A DNA stretch of 64,000 nucleotides, taken from positions 2,666,001-2,730,000 of the forward strand of contig NZ_JBEJGY010000004.1 of NCBI RefSeq assembly GCF_040253615.1. Reading direction: 5' to 3'. Positions 17,526-27,977 of this stretch are shown piece by piece. A model generated the notes under the pieces. That model did no database searches and was not told the DNA's origin. It saw only the letters and a list, made by a program, of their open reading frames with translations. The number at the start of each line of letters is the position of its first letter. Within the stretch, counting starts at the first letter, position 1. The stretch comes from Streptomyces sp. Edi4. GTDB lineage: Bacteria; Actinomycetota; Actinomycetes; Streptomycetales; Streptomycetaceae. Made by a program: the position numbers and the translations under genes.

Positions 17526-20500
17526 GTGCCGGGGTTCGTCTTGCTGCGCGTCCGCGCACACCGCTTGCTGCTTCTGGCGGCGCTGCTCGCCGTGCTGCTC
17601 ACGACCTCGGTCCTGGCGGCGCTGACCACGTTCTCCGGCTCGGTCTCCGACGCGGCGCTGCGCCACACGCTCGCCACCCGCGCCGCCGCCCCGGCCGCCC
17701 TCGCCGTCACGTCCGGGGTCCGGCCCGACCAGCGGCAGGCGGCGGCGGACGCGGTACGGACGGGCGCGGCCACCGTCTTCGACCATCTGCCGGTCACCAC
17801 ACGGCAGTTCACGCGGTCGGGCACCTACGCGCTGCCCCGCTCCCCGCAGAACGCCGGCGCCGCCAATCCCGACCTCACCTTCCTGGCCGCCGTCGACCGC
17901 ACGCGGGTCCGCCTGACGGCCGGCGGCTGGCCCTCCGCTCCGGCCGACGCGCGGGGCGGCGAGATCCAGGCCGCCCTGCCCGAGTCCGCCGCCGCCCGGC
18001 TCCCGGTGCGCCCCGGCGCCGTCCTCACCCTCACCGACCGGCTCGGCGGCCCGGACATCACCGTGCGGATCACCGGCGTCTACCGCGCCGCCGACGTGTC
18101 CGACGCGTACTGGCGCCTGGACGACCTCGGCGGGCGCGGCGTCCGCAAGCTCGACTTCACCACCTACGGACCCCTGCTCGCGGACCCCTCGGTGTTCGAG
18201 GGCGGCCGCGTGAGCGCGGGCCCGAGCGCCTGGCTCGCCACCGCCGACTTCTCGACGATCACCACGGACCGGATCGACGCCCTGCGCACGGCGGCGACCG
18301 AAGGCCCCAAGTCCCTGGTGAAACAAGGCGCGTTGGGGCCCGACGCCACGGCGGTGACCTCCCTGCCCTCGATTCTCGACCGGGCCGAACGCTCCCTGCT
18401 CGTGTCCCGCTCGACCCTGCTCATCGTCGCCCTCCAGCTGGTCCTGCTCGCCGGATACGCGCTGCTCCTGGTCGCCCGCCTGCTGAGCACCGAGCGGTCG
18501 GGCGAGACCGAACTGCTGCGCGCCCGGGGCGGATCGCGGCGCCAGATCGCCTGGCTCGCCGCCGCCGAGGCGCTGCTGCTCGCGGTGCCCGCCGCGCTGA
18601 TCGCGCCGCTCCTGGCCGGCCCGCTGACCCGGCTGCTCGCCGGGCAGGGCGCACTGGCGCGGGCCGGGCTCCGCCTGGACACCTCGGCCACCGCCACGGT
18701 GTGGCTCGTCGCCGTGCTGGTCGCGCTCGGCTGCGCGGCGGCTGTGGTGGCGCCCGCGCTCGCGGCGGGGCCCAGGCGGCGCGGCGGGCGCGCGGGCGCG
18801 CTGCCCGCGCCGGTCCGCGCGGGCGCCGACATCGGGCTCCTGCTGATCGCGGGCGTGGCCTACTGGCAGCTCGACCGGCAGACCTCCGCCGCCGGCTCCG
18901 GCGCTCTCGACACCGACGCCTCGGGCGGACTCGGCGTCGATCCCTTGCTCGTGGCGGCGCCCGCGCTCGCCCTGCTCGCCGGGACCGTCCTCGTGCTGCG
19001 GCTGCTGCCGCCCGCGGCCCGGCTCGCCGAGCGGTGGGCGGCGGGCGGGCGGGGACTGCCGATGGCGCTCGCGGGCTGGCAGTTCAGCCGCCGGCCGCTG
19101 CGCGGCGCGGGCCCGGTGCTGCTGCTCATCCTCGCGGTCGCGATGGGCCTGCTCACGCTCGGCCAGTCGGCGACCTGGAACCGTTCGCAGAGCGACCAGG
19201 CCGACTTCCGCGCGGGCACCGACATCCGGGTGCTCACCTCGGCCACCAGCCCCTTCGGCCAGGGCGGCTCCTACGCCACGGTCCCCGGCGTCAGCGCCGT
19301 CGCCCCCGCCGTGCGCGAGTCGATGCCGCTGAGCGGCGGGCGCTCGGGCACCGTACTAGCCCTCGACACCCGCGACGCCCGCGGCTTCCTGCTGCGCCCG
19401 GACCTGGCGGGCCGCACGGCGCCGGAACTGCTGTCCCTGCTCACCCCGGAACAGGACCCGCCGGGCGGCGCCGTCCTGCCCGATGACACCGGGCGGATCG
19501 GCCTCGATCTGCGGCTGACCGGCCCGGCCGTCCCCAAGGGGCGGCCCGGCGCGGTGACCGCGACCCTGGAGGACCGGTTCGGGGTGCGGTTCTCCTTCCC
19601 GCTCGGCACGCTGGCACCCGACGGCCGGGCCCACCGACTGGGCCTCGACCTGGCCGCCGCCGCGGGCCCGCCGACAGGACGCCCCGCAGGACCCGTGCGC
19701 CTGACCGGCCTGACCGTGGCGCTCCCGGTCCCGCCCGGCACCGAAGGTCCGGGCGGCGTCGCTCTGGAGGGGCTGCGCGCCGAGGGAGCGGGCGGCCAGG
19801 ACCGGCCGGTCGCCGTGCCGCCCGCCGCGCGCTGGACCACCTCGAGCCAGGACCAGCAGTCCCAACCCGGCTGGGACGGCGAGGAGACGGGCCCCCTCAC
19901 CCGCACGCTCGGCCTCACCGCCCGCCGCTCCGCGCCGCCCCCGGCGACGGCCGTCGCCGACGACCGGTTCCTCGCCTCGAGCGGCGGCAAGGTCGGCCAG
20001 ATCATCGACGTACCGCTCGGCAGCCACACCGTGCGCGTGAAGATCGTCGCCCGCCTCGGGCAGCTTCCGACCACCGGCAGCGGCGCGCCGGCGGCCACCG
20101 GAGCGCCCCAGGTGCCGGCCGCCCTGGACGGCGGCGGGCTGCTGCTGGACCTGCGGGCCGCCAACGCGCTGCTCCACAACGACGGCGCCACGGGCCTGAC
20201 GGCCACCGAATGGTGGCTGACCACCGCGCCCGGCCGCGCCGCCGAGGCCGCAGCCGCGCTCCGGGACCGGCCCGACACCGACCCGGCGGGGATCGTCTCC
20301 CGCGCCGACCTCGCGCGCCAACTGCGCGACGACCCGCTCGGCGCGGGCCCCCAGTCCGCGCTTGCGGCCGTGTCCCTGGTGGCGGCGGCGCTCGCGGCGG
20401 TCGGCTTCACCGTGAGCGCGGCCGGATCGCTGCGCGAGCGCGGCCGGGAGTTCGGCGTACTGCGCGCCCTCGGCACCCCGCGCCGCCAGCTCGCCCGGCT

Positions 20501-20768
20501 GATCGCCGCCGAGCAGGGCGTTCTCATCGCGATCGCGCTGCTCGCCGGGTTCGGCCTCGGTGAACTCCTCACCCGGGCGGTGGTACCGCTGATCGTGCTG
20601 ACCGACCAGGCCGCCCAGCCGGTGCCCGCCGTCCTGGTCGAACTCCCGGCGGGGCGGGTGGCGTTGCTGCTCGGCGCGGTGGCCGCCGTCCCGCTCCTGA
20701 TCGTCGCGGCGATCGCGCTGCGCCGCAGCGATCCCGCCGTCACACTGCGCGGCCAAGGGGGCAACTGA
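17526..20768 (+). CDS. FtsX/MacB-like ABC permease (first of two)
   Basis: 1080 residues. An N-terminal TM is followed by a large extracytoplasmic region, then clusters of TM segments around residues 300-480 and the C-terminal three-helix FtsX module with ERGREFGVLRALGTPRRQLA near 970. Long duplicated FtsX permeases of this kind do not import solutes; they move lipids or lipoproteins or drive extracellular enzymes. GTG 17526 has GAGGGGGG upstream. The next permease begins one base after its stop and the ATPase follows, so the three make one exporter. A perfect 7-base inverted repeat (ACTCGGT at 17393, ACCGAGT at 17438) lies upstream. Confidence 0.85.
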   Translation: MPGFVLLRVRAHRLLLLAALLAVLLTTSVLAALTTFSGSVSDAALRHTLATRAAAPAALAVTSGVRPDQRQAAADAVRTGAATVFDHLPVTTRQFTRSGTYALPRSPQNAGAANPDLTFLAAVDRTRVRLTAGGWPSAPADARGGEIQAALPESAAARLPVRPGAVLTLTDRLGGPDITVRITGVYRAADVSDAYWRLDDLGGRGVRKLDFTTYGPLLADPSVFEGGRVSAGPSAWLATADFSTITTDRIDALRTAATEGPKSLVKQGALGPDATAVTSLPSILDRAERSLLVSRSTLLIVALQLVLLAGYALLLVARLLSTERSGETELLRARGGSRRQIAWLAAAEALLLAVPAALIAPLLAGPLTRLLAGQGALARAGLRLDTSATATVWLVAVLVALGCAAAVVAPALAAGPRRRGGRAGALPAPVRAGADIGLLLIAGVAYWQLDRQTSAAGSGALDTDASGGLGVDPLLVAAPALALLAGTVLVLRLLPPAARLAERWAAGGRGLPMALAGWQFSRRPLRGAGPVLLLILAVAMGLLTLGQSATWNRSQSDQADFRAGTDIRVLTSATSPFGQGGSYATVPGVSAVAPAVRESMPLSGGRSGTVLALDTRDARGFLLRPDLAGRTAPELLSLLTPEQDPPGGAVLPDDTGRIGLDLRLTGPAVPKGRPGAVTATLEDRFGVRFSFPLGTLAPDGRAHRLGLDLAAAAGPPTGRPAGPVRLTGLTVALPVPPGTEGPGGVALEGLRAEGAGGQDRPVAVPPAARWTTSSQDQQSQPGWDGEETGPLTRTLGLTARRSAPPPATAVADDRFLASSGGKVGQIIDVPLGSHTVRVKIVARLGQLPTTGSGAPAATGAPQVPAALDGGGLLLDLRAANALLHNDGATGLTATEWWLTTAPGRAAEAAAALRDRPDTDPAGIVSRADLARQLRDDPLGAGPQSALAAVSLVAAALAAVGFTVSAAGSLRERGREFGVLRALGTPRRQLARLIAAEQGVLIAIALLAGFGLGELLTRAVVPLIVLTDQAAQPVPAVLVELPAGRVALLLGAVAAVPLLIVAAIALRRSDPAVTLRGQGGN

Positions 20769-20769
20769 C

Positions 20770-23487
20770 ATGGCAGGCAGAGCCCACGCGCCCTGGGTGC
20801 GCACCCGGCTGCGGACCGCCCCCGGGGCGGCGGCCGCGCTCGCCGTCCTGGTCCTGATGACCGCGTGGCTCGCGGCCGCCTTCCCGCGCGGCGTGGAGAC
20901 GTACGAGAACGACGGGCTGCGCCACGCGGTGGCGTCGGCCGCGCCGGCCCGCACCGCCCTCCAGTTCAGCGCGGGCGCGCCCGGGCTCTCCGCGACCGCG
21001 CCGGACCGCGCGGCGATGGTCTCTCCCGCCGAGCTGCGACAGCACTTCGACGCGGTGGTGCGCACGGTGCCCGCCCCGCTCACGATCGACCGCGCCCAGT
21101 CGGCGTACGGGCTGCGGACCGGGCAGAGCCTGGAGTCCGACGAGCCGTTCCTGCCCCGGCCCAGCGGGATCCCGGCGCGGTTCACGGTGGCCGCCCAGGC
21201 CGGCCTGGCCACCCACGCCCGTCTGGTGTCCGGGCGGCTGCCGGGCGGGCGGGCCGACCAGGAGTCGGCGGGCGCCGAGGTCGCCGTCACCGAGGACACC
21301 GCGCGCACCCTGCGCCTCACCCCGGGCGCGGTGCTGCACGTGGCCGGGGTCGGACGCGGCCCGCTGGCCCTGACGGTGACCGGCATCGTACGGCCGCTGG
21401 AGCCGGGCGGCGGCTACTGGTCGGTCCAGCCTGTCCTGCGCACCCCCCAGCTCGAGAGCGTGCCGTCCGCGGCCCCCGAACCGCCCAAGTACTGGCACGG
21501 CGCGCTGCTGCTCGCGCCCGACGCCGCACCCGCGCTGCTCGCCACCGGCGGCAAGCCCGAGATGTACGCCCAACTCGCCCCGGAATCAGCCCCGTTGAAC
21601 GCCCGGGGCCTCGACGACCTCAAGGATGCCGTCGCCTCCCTCCAGGCCGGTCCCGCGCTCAACGACGTCCGTACCGTCTTCTCCTCCTCCACGGCCGTCT
21701 TCACCGAACTCGACAAGGTGCTCATCGCCTACGGCTCGGCGCGCGACGCGATCAGCCCGGTGGTCGCGGTGGCGGGCTTCGGCACCGCGACCGTGGCGGC
21801 CGTGGTGCTCCTGATGGCGGGCGGCCTCGCCGCGACCCGGCGCGCCGCCGAGCTGACCCTGCTGCGGGCCCGTGGCGGTTCGCTGCCCCAGATCGCGGGC
21901 CGGCTGTGCGCGGAGAGCGCGGTCGTGGTGCTCCCGGCCGCCGGCGCAGGACTGCTGCTCGCCGTACTCGCCGTACCCGACGGCCGGTTCGGCCCCGCGC
22001 TCGCGGCGGCGGCCGGGGTCGCGGTGCTCGGCTGCGTGGCCCTGCCGCTGCGCGCGGCGCCCGCCCACCGCACGGTGCGCTCCGCCGCCGAACGCGCCGA
22101 CCTGGTACGGGAGAAGGCCTCGGCGCGCCGCACGGTGGCCGAGCTGACGCTCCTGGTACTCGCGGCGGGCGCGGTGTTCGCACTGCGCCGCAGGGGCACC
22201 GCGGGCGGCTCCGTGGACTTGCTGCTCAGCGCGGCGCCGGTGCTCATCGGGGTGATGGCCGCGCTGGTCCTGATCCGGCTGCATCCGCTGCCGCTGCGCT
22301 GGGCGGCCCGCCCGGCCGGCCGGCTGCGCGGCGTCCTCGGCTTCCTCGCGCTGGCCCGCGCCGGGCGCGCCCCCGGCGGTGGGGCGCTGCCCCTGCTGGC
22401 CCTGCTCACGGCGCTTTCCACGGCCGCGTTCGGCGGTTCGGTCCTCGCGGGAACGGCGGACGCGCGCGACCGGGCGGCGCTGTACGCCACGGGCGCCGAC
22501 GCCCGGGTCGACGGCGTGGTCCTGCCGAAGGACCTGGCCGCCAAGGTGGCGGGGGTACCGGGTGTGCGGAGCGTGGCGGCCGTCCACATCGAGTACGCGG
22601 TGGAGCTGCCCGGCGGCGCCAAGGCCGCCGTCGCGGGCGTGGACCCCCAGGCGTACGCCCGGCTGACCTCCGGCACCGCGCTCGACGTGGACGCCGCCCG
22701 GCTCAAGGCGCCGTCGGCGAAGCCCGGCACGGCCGTCCTGCCCGCCCTCGCCTCCCCCTCCCTCGCCCGGCTCCTCGGCCCGGGCCCGGTCACGTTGCGC
22801 GTGGGCGGCCAGGACGTGACGGTGCGCGTGAGCGCGGGCCACGCGTGGTCGGCCGCCGTGCCGGGCACCGCGTACCTGCTGGTGGACGCGGCGGGTCTCG
22901 CCGCCAAGGACCCCACAGCGCTCCTCGTCGGCGGGAGCTTGCTCGACGCCAAGGCGCTCCGGGCGACGGCCGAGCACGGCGGCGCCACCGTACGGCTGCG
23001 CTCGCAGGCGCGGGAGGCGTTCACCGACTCCCCGTTGCAGAAGGGCGCCGGACGCGTCTACGGCGTGGCCGTCGCGGCGGGCGCGGGCTTCGCCGCCCTC
23101 GCCCTGCTCCTCTCGCTCCTGCGCGGCGCGCCCGAGCGCTCCGCGCTGCTCGCCCGGCTGCGCACCATGGGCCTGACCCGCCGCCAGGGCCGCGCGCTGC
23201 TCGTCCTGGAATCGCTGCCCGCGGCGTTCCTCGCGGCGGCGGGCGGCGCGCTCACCGGCTGGGCCTCGATCGCGCTCCTCGCGCCGGGCATCGACCTCGC
23301 GGGCCTGGCCCTGGCCACCACGAGCGGCCTGGCGCCGGTCGGCGCCGAACTGCGCGCGGATCCGGTGTCGTTGGTGCTGCCCGCCGTGTGCGTCCTGCTG
23401 CTCGCGACGGGCGTGGCGGCGGCGCAGGCCTGGTGGAGCGGCCGGCGTGGATCCATCACCGAACTCAGGGCAGGAGACGCACGATGA
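20770..23487 (+). CDS. FtsX/MacB-like ABC permease (second of two)
   Basis: 905 residues, same architecture as the previous gene: one N-terminal TM, a large external domain, a mid-protein TM cluster with ELTLLRARGGSLPQIAGR, and a C-terminal FtsX module with LLARLRTMGLTRRQGRA. ATG 20770 follows the previous stop directly, and its own stop overlaps the ATPase start (ATGA). The two permeases would form a heterodimer. No substrate-specific partner protein is encoded next to them. Confidence 0.85.
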   Translation: MAGRAHAPWVRTRLRTAPGAAAALAVLVLMTAWLAAAFPRGVETYENDGLRHAVASAAPARTALQFSAGAPGLSATAPDRAAMVSPAELRQHFDAVVRTVPAPLTIDRAQSAYGLRTGQSLESDEPFLPRPSGIPARFTVAAQAGLATHARLVSGRLPGGRADQESAGAEVAVTEDTARTLRLTPGAVLHVAGVGRGPLALTVTGIVRPLEPGGGYWSVQPVLRTPQLESVPSAAPEPPKYWHGALLLAPDAAPALLATGGKPEMYAQLAPESAPLNARGLDDLKDAVASLQAGPALNDVRTVFSSSTAVFTELDKVLIAYGSARDAISPVVAVAGFGTATVAAVVLLMAGGLAATRRAAELTLLRARGGSLPQIAGRLCAESAVVVLPAAGAGLLLAVLAVPDGRFGPALAAAAGVAVLGCVALPLRAAPAHRTVRSAAERADLVREKASARRTVAELTLLVLAAGAVFALRRRGTAGGSVDLLLSAAPVLIGVMAALVLIRLHPLPLRWAARPAGRLRGVLGFLALARAGRAPGGGALPLLALLTALSTAAFGGSVLAGTADARDRAALYATGADARVDGVVLPKDLAAKVAGVPGVRSVAAVHIEYAVELPGGAKAAVAGVDPQAYARLTSGTALDVDAARLKAPSAKPGTAVLPALASPSLARLLGPGPVTLRVGGQDVTVRVSAGHAWSAAVPGTAYLLVDAAGLAAKDPTALLVGGSLLDAKALRATAEHGGATVRLRSQAREAFTDSPLQKGAGRVYGVAVAAGAGFAALALLLSLLRGAPERSALLARLRTMGLTRRQGRALLVLESLPAAFLAAAGGALTGWASIALLAPGIDLAGLALATTSGLAPVGAELRADPVSLVLPAVCVLLLATGVAAAQAWWSGRRGSITELRAGDAR

Positions 23488-24431
23488 CGACATCGGCCAC
23501 ATCGCTCGAAGACCTGGAGCGCCGGGCGACGGCCCACCGCGACCGGCCGGCGTACGGCCACGACGCGCTCATCGCCTGCGACCGGCTGGTCCGCGTCTTC
23601 GCCACCGACGGCGTGGAGGTGCAGGCCCTGCAAGGACTCGATCTCCTGGTCGCCGAGGGCGAGTTGATGGCCCTGGTGGGGGCGTCGGGCAGCGGCAAGT
23701 CGACGCTGATGAACATTCTGGCGGGGCTCGACGTGCCGACGGCCGGCGCGGCCAGGGTGGCCGGGCGCGACCTGCTCGCGATGGACGCCCGGGCCCGGCT
23801 CGGCTACCGGCGCGACGTGGTGGGCTTCGTGTGGCAGCAGACCGCCCGCAACCTGCTGCCCTACCTCACGGCCGTGCAGAACGTGGCCCTGCCGATGCAG
23901 TTGCGCGGCGCGCTCGCCAAGCGGAAGAAGGCCGAACGGGCCGACTCCCTCCTGACCATGCTGGAGGTCGCCCACTGCCGCGACCGCAGGCCGCACCAGA
24001 TGTCGGGCGGCGAGCAGCAGCGCGTGGCGATCGCGGTGGCGCTGGCCAACGGCCCCTCCGTCCTGCTGGCCGACGAGCCGACGGGCGAGCTGGACTCGGC
24101 GACCGGTGAGCAGATCTTCGCCGCGTTCCGCCGGGCCAACGAGGAGCTGGGCACGACGATCGTGATCGTCACCCACGACCAGGCCGTGGCGAGCGAGGTC
24201 CGCCGCACGGTCGCCATCCGCGACGGCCGCACCTCGACGGAGGTCCTGCGCCGCACCCAGGTGGACGCGGCGACGGGCGAGGAGTCCCTGGTGGCCCGCG
24301 AATACGCGATGCTCGACCGCGCGGGCCGCCTGCAACTCCCGGCGGAGTACACCCGCGCCCTGGCCATGGAACACCGAGTGGCCCTGGAACTGGAACCGGA
24401 CCACATCCAGATCTGGCCGGACGAGCGCTGA
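23484..24431 (+). CDS. ABC transporter ATP-binding protein, LolD/MacB type
   Basis: 315 residues. Walker A GASGSGKST, Q-loop in FVWQQTARNLLPYL, signature MSGGEQQR, Walker B VLLADEPTGEL and switch His in VTHDQ are all intact. A C-terminal extension of about 60 residues with many acidic and Tyr residues is longer than in the usual LolD. The frame is open far upstream in the second permease, but ATG 23484 overlaps that gene's stop by four bases and starts the family homology. It powers the two FtsX-type permeases. Confidence 0.92.
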   Translation: MTTSATSLEDLERRATAHRDRPAYGHDALIACDRLVRVFATDGVEVQALQGLDLLVAEGELMALVGASGSGKSTLMNILAGLDVPTAGAARVAGRDLLAMDARARLGYRRDVVGFVWQQTARNLLPYLTAVQNVALPMQLRGALAKRKKAERADSLLTMLEVAHCRDRRPHQMSGGEQQRVAIAVALANGPSVLLADEPTGELDSATGEQIFAAFRRANEELGTTIVIVTHDQAVASEVRRTVAIRDGRTSTEVLRRTQVDAATGEESLVAREYAMLDRAGRLQLPAEYTRALAMEHRVALELEPDHIQIWPDER

Positions 24432-24465
24432 GAGGCGGCCCGCGGGTGGGGCCTTGGCCCCCAAC

Positions 24466-24613
24466 CCGGCTGCGGGCCGTGGTCGCTTCTCGCGCAGTTC
24501 CCCGCGCCCCTGACGGGGTCGGTGCGGGCCCATGTGCACATACCCAGCCCGTCCGGCGATTGAGGACGAGCGCGTTCAGCGCGAACGGGGTCTGGGGCGG
24601 AGCCCCAGGGACC
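24466..24613. repeat. Intergenic repeat element, copy 1
   Basis: First of two tandem units of about 148 bases. It contains CGCGCAGTTCCCCGCGCCCC, a CATGTGCACATACCCAGC segment and a closing TGGGGC-GGA-GCCCCA hairpin. Words like these recur between genes across Streptomyces genomes. It lies after the ABC operon and before a convergent gene, so the hairpin may serve as a terminator. Confidence 0.8.
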
Positions 24614-24758
24614 CCGGCTGCGGACCGTGGGCGCTTCTCGCGCAGTTCCCCGCGCCCCTGGCGGGGTCGGTGCGGGCTCATGTGCACATACCCAGCCTGT
24701 CCGGCGTTTGAGGACGAGGCCGTTTAGGCCGAACGGGGTCTGGGGCGGAGCCCCAGGG
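24614..24758. repeat. Intergenic repeat element, copy 2
   Basis: Second tandem unit, about 90% identical to copy 1 by eye, ending in the same TGGGGC-GGA-GCCCCA hairpin 20 bases before the stop of the minus-strand gene. The 346-base gap 24432-24777 is filled almost wholly by the two copies. Confidence 0.8.
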
Positions 24759-24777
24759 TTTGGGGGCTGGGCGCGCG

Positions 24778-25473
24778 TTACGCCGGGGTCACGGTCAGGC
24801 CGCCAAGTCCCGCCCGCCGCAGCGCGATCGACCCGTACGGGGTGCGCAGTCGCAGCCACGGCCCCGAGGCGAAGAGAGTCACCGGGTCGGGAGCCGCAGC
24901 CGCCCCCGCCGAGGCGGCCAGCGCGCGGACCGGCCGCAAAAAGCCGAGGGACTGGGCCGCATGCACGGCCCGCAACGGCAGCTCGGTCGAGCCAAGGGTG
25001 CGCGACCAGATCTCGCGCCCGATCAGCTCACGCTCGGCCCGCGTACGCCGCTGCTCGGGCAACGCCTCGTCCCTGGCCCGGAACTCGGCGACGGCGGCCG
25101 CGACCGCCCCCCGCATCCGGTCCGGTTCCGGCAGGCCCGGCACCGGCTGCCAGCCGCCGCGCGGCGGGAGCACCCCGGCCCACGGCGGCCCGGTGACGGC
25201 GGCGGGAACGCGCCCGGCGCACGCCGTCTCGTCCAGGGATTCCAGGAGTTCACCGGCGGAGACGGTCACGTCCAGGACGAGCGCGTCGTCGCCGAGCCGG
25301 GCCGTGCGAATGGCCAGCACCTCGAAGGACGGCGGCCGGCCGAAGACGGCCAGGGCCCCGCCGCCCGCCTGGAGGCGGACCGCGGCGGCCCGGTCGTAGT
25401 GGATCAGCCGCCCGAGGAAGGCGGCGAGATCCGCCACCTCCCTCGTGTCGTCGAACCGGAGCACGGCGCTCAT
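24778..25473 (-). CDS. Conserved actinobacterial hypothetical protein
   Basis: 231 residues, soluble, no TM or signal peptide. It begins MSAVLRFDDTREVADLAAFL and is rich in Ala and Arg, with a mixed alpha/beta pattern; no catalytic motif is recognisable. Its ATG overlaps the thioesterase stop (ATGA), making it the last gene of an ettA-thioesterase operon. The tight coupling is the only clue to function. Confidence 0.75.
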   Translation of the reverse strand: MSAVLRFDDTREVADLAAFLGRLIHYDRAAAVRLQAGGGALAVFGRPPSFEVLAIRTARLGDDALVLDVTVSAGELLESLDETACAGRVPAAVTGPPWAGVLPPRGGWQPVPGLPEPDRMRGAVAAAVAEFRARDEALPEQRRTRAERELIGREIWSRTLGSTELPLRAVHAAQSLGFLRPVRALAASAGAAAAPDPVTLFASGPWLRLRTPYGSIALRRAGLGGLTVTPA

Positions 25474-25997
25474 GCCGCGGCCCGCTCCTGCCCGCCGTCG
25501 GCGCGAACGGTCCGCTGCTGCCCGTCACCGGACGCGCTGGCCGCAGCCGAGCCCTTGGCGGACGAGCCCTCGCCGGAGGAGCCGTCGTCCAGGTACTCCA
25601 TCAGGAAGGACTTCTCCTCGGCCGTGATCCGCCGAGGACGCCCCGCCGCGAGATCGAAGGGCACGACGACGGTGGACGCGGTGACATACACCTGTCCACC
25701 CTCCTCGGGCTCCTTGATCTCGTACGCGATGGTCAGCGACGCCGCCCCGATCTTCGTCACCCACGACTCGATGGTCACCGGCTCGTGCCGGTGCACCAGG
25801 GGCCGCTTGTAGTCGATCTCGTGGCGGGCCACGACGGACCCGCCCTGGAACGACGGCGACCCGTCGCCCGGTTCGAGGCGGAACATGAAGTCGATGCGGG
25901 CTTCCTCCAAGTACCGGACGAAGACCGCGTTGTTGACGTGCCCGAAGGCATCCATGTCCGACCAGCGCAACGGGCAGCGGTAGATATGACGGCTCAC
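25470..25997 (-). CDS. Hot-dog fold acyl-CoA thioesterase (4HBT family)
   Basis: 175 residues. The 4HBT signature RWSDMDAFGHVNNAVF, with the catalytic Asp, is at residues 10-26, followed by RYLEEAR and the DYKRPLVHRHEPV strand. Such enzymes hydrolyse acyl-CoA thioesters. A Ser/Gly/Ala-rich tail of about 30 residues is probably disordered. GTG 25997 is the only start that gives the family N-terminus; it lies 5 bases after the ettA stop. The frame open further upstream is shadow sequence inside ettA. Confidence 0.88.
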   Translation of the reverse strand: MSRHIYRCPLRWSDMDAFGHVNNAVFVRYLEEARIDFMFRLEPGDGSPSFQGGSVVARHEIDYKRPLVHRHEPVTIESWVTKIGAASLTIAYEIKEPEEGGQVYVTASTVVVPFDLAAGRPRRITAEEKSFLMEYLDDGSSGEGSSAKGSAAASASGDGQQRTVRADGGQERAAA

Positions 25998-26002
25998 GTG
26001 AC

Positions 26003-27667
<1,665 letters not shown>

Positions 27668-27977
27668 GAGAAACCGTCCGGCAGATCGAAGTGTGGGCAG
27701 ATACACCCCATCTTGCCTGACGGCCACCCCCGGGAGGAAACGGGTTCCCCCGCACGCCGGTGACCTGGCGCTTCCTTCGCCCACGCCGGAGGGATGGTTC
27801 GCTCACCGAGTGTCGCCGCACACGTACGGACCGTCGCCCGGCACGCCGCGGAAGGGTGCCCGGCACGGCAACGGCCCCGGTACGCGATGCGTACCGGGGC
27901 CGTCGTGCGTCAGCGGATGCCGTGCCGCCGGATGGTCACTGCCGGGTGGCTACCGCCGTGCGGTTACCGCCAGGTGC
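27668..27977. other. Gap between ettA and the surface-protein gene
   Basis: 310 bases without a supported gene. It holds the surface-protein terminator (27871-27903) and the presumed ettA promoter and leader in the left half. I could not identify a convincing -35/-10 pair. Confidence 0.6.
27871..27903 (-). terminator. Strong hairpin after the TQXA surface-protein gene
   Basis: Perfect 15-base arms (ACGGCCCCGGTACGC and its complement) around a GAT loop, about 75 bases beyond the minus-strand stop at 27978. It should separate that transcript from ettA. Confidence 0.85.
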
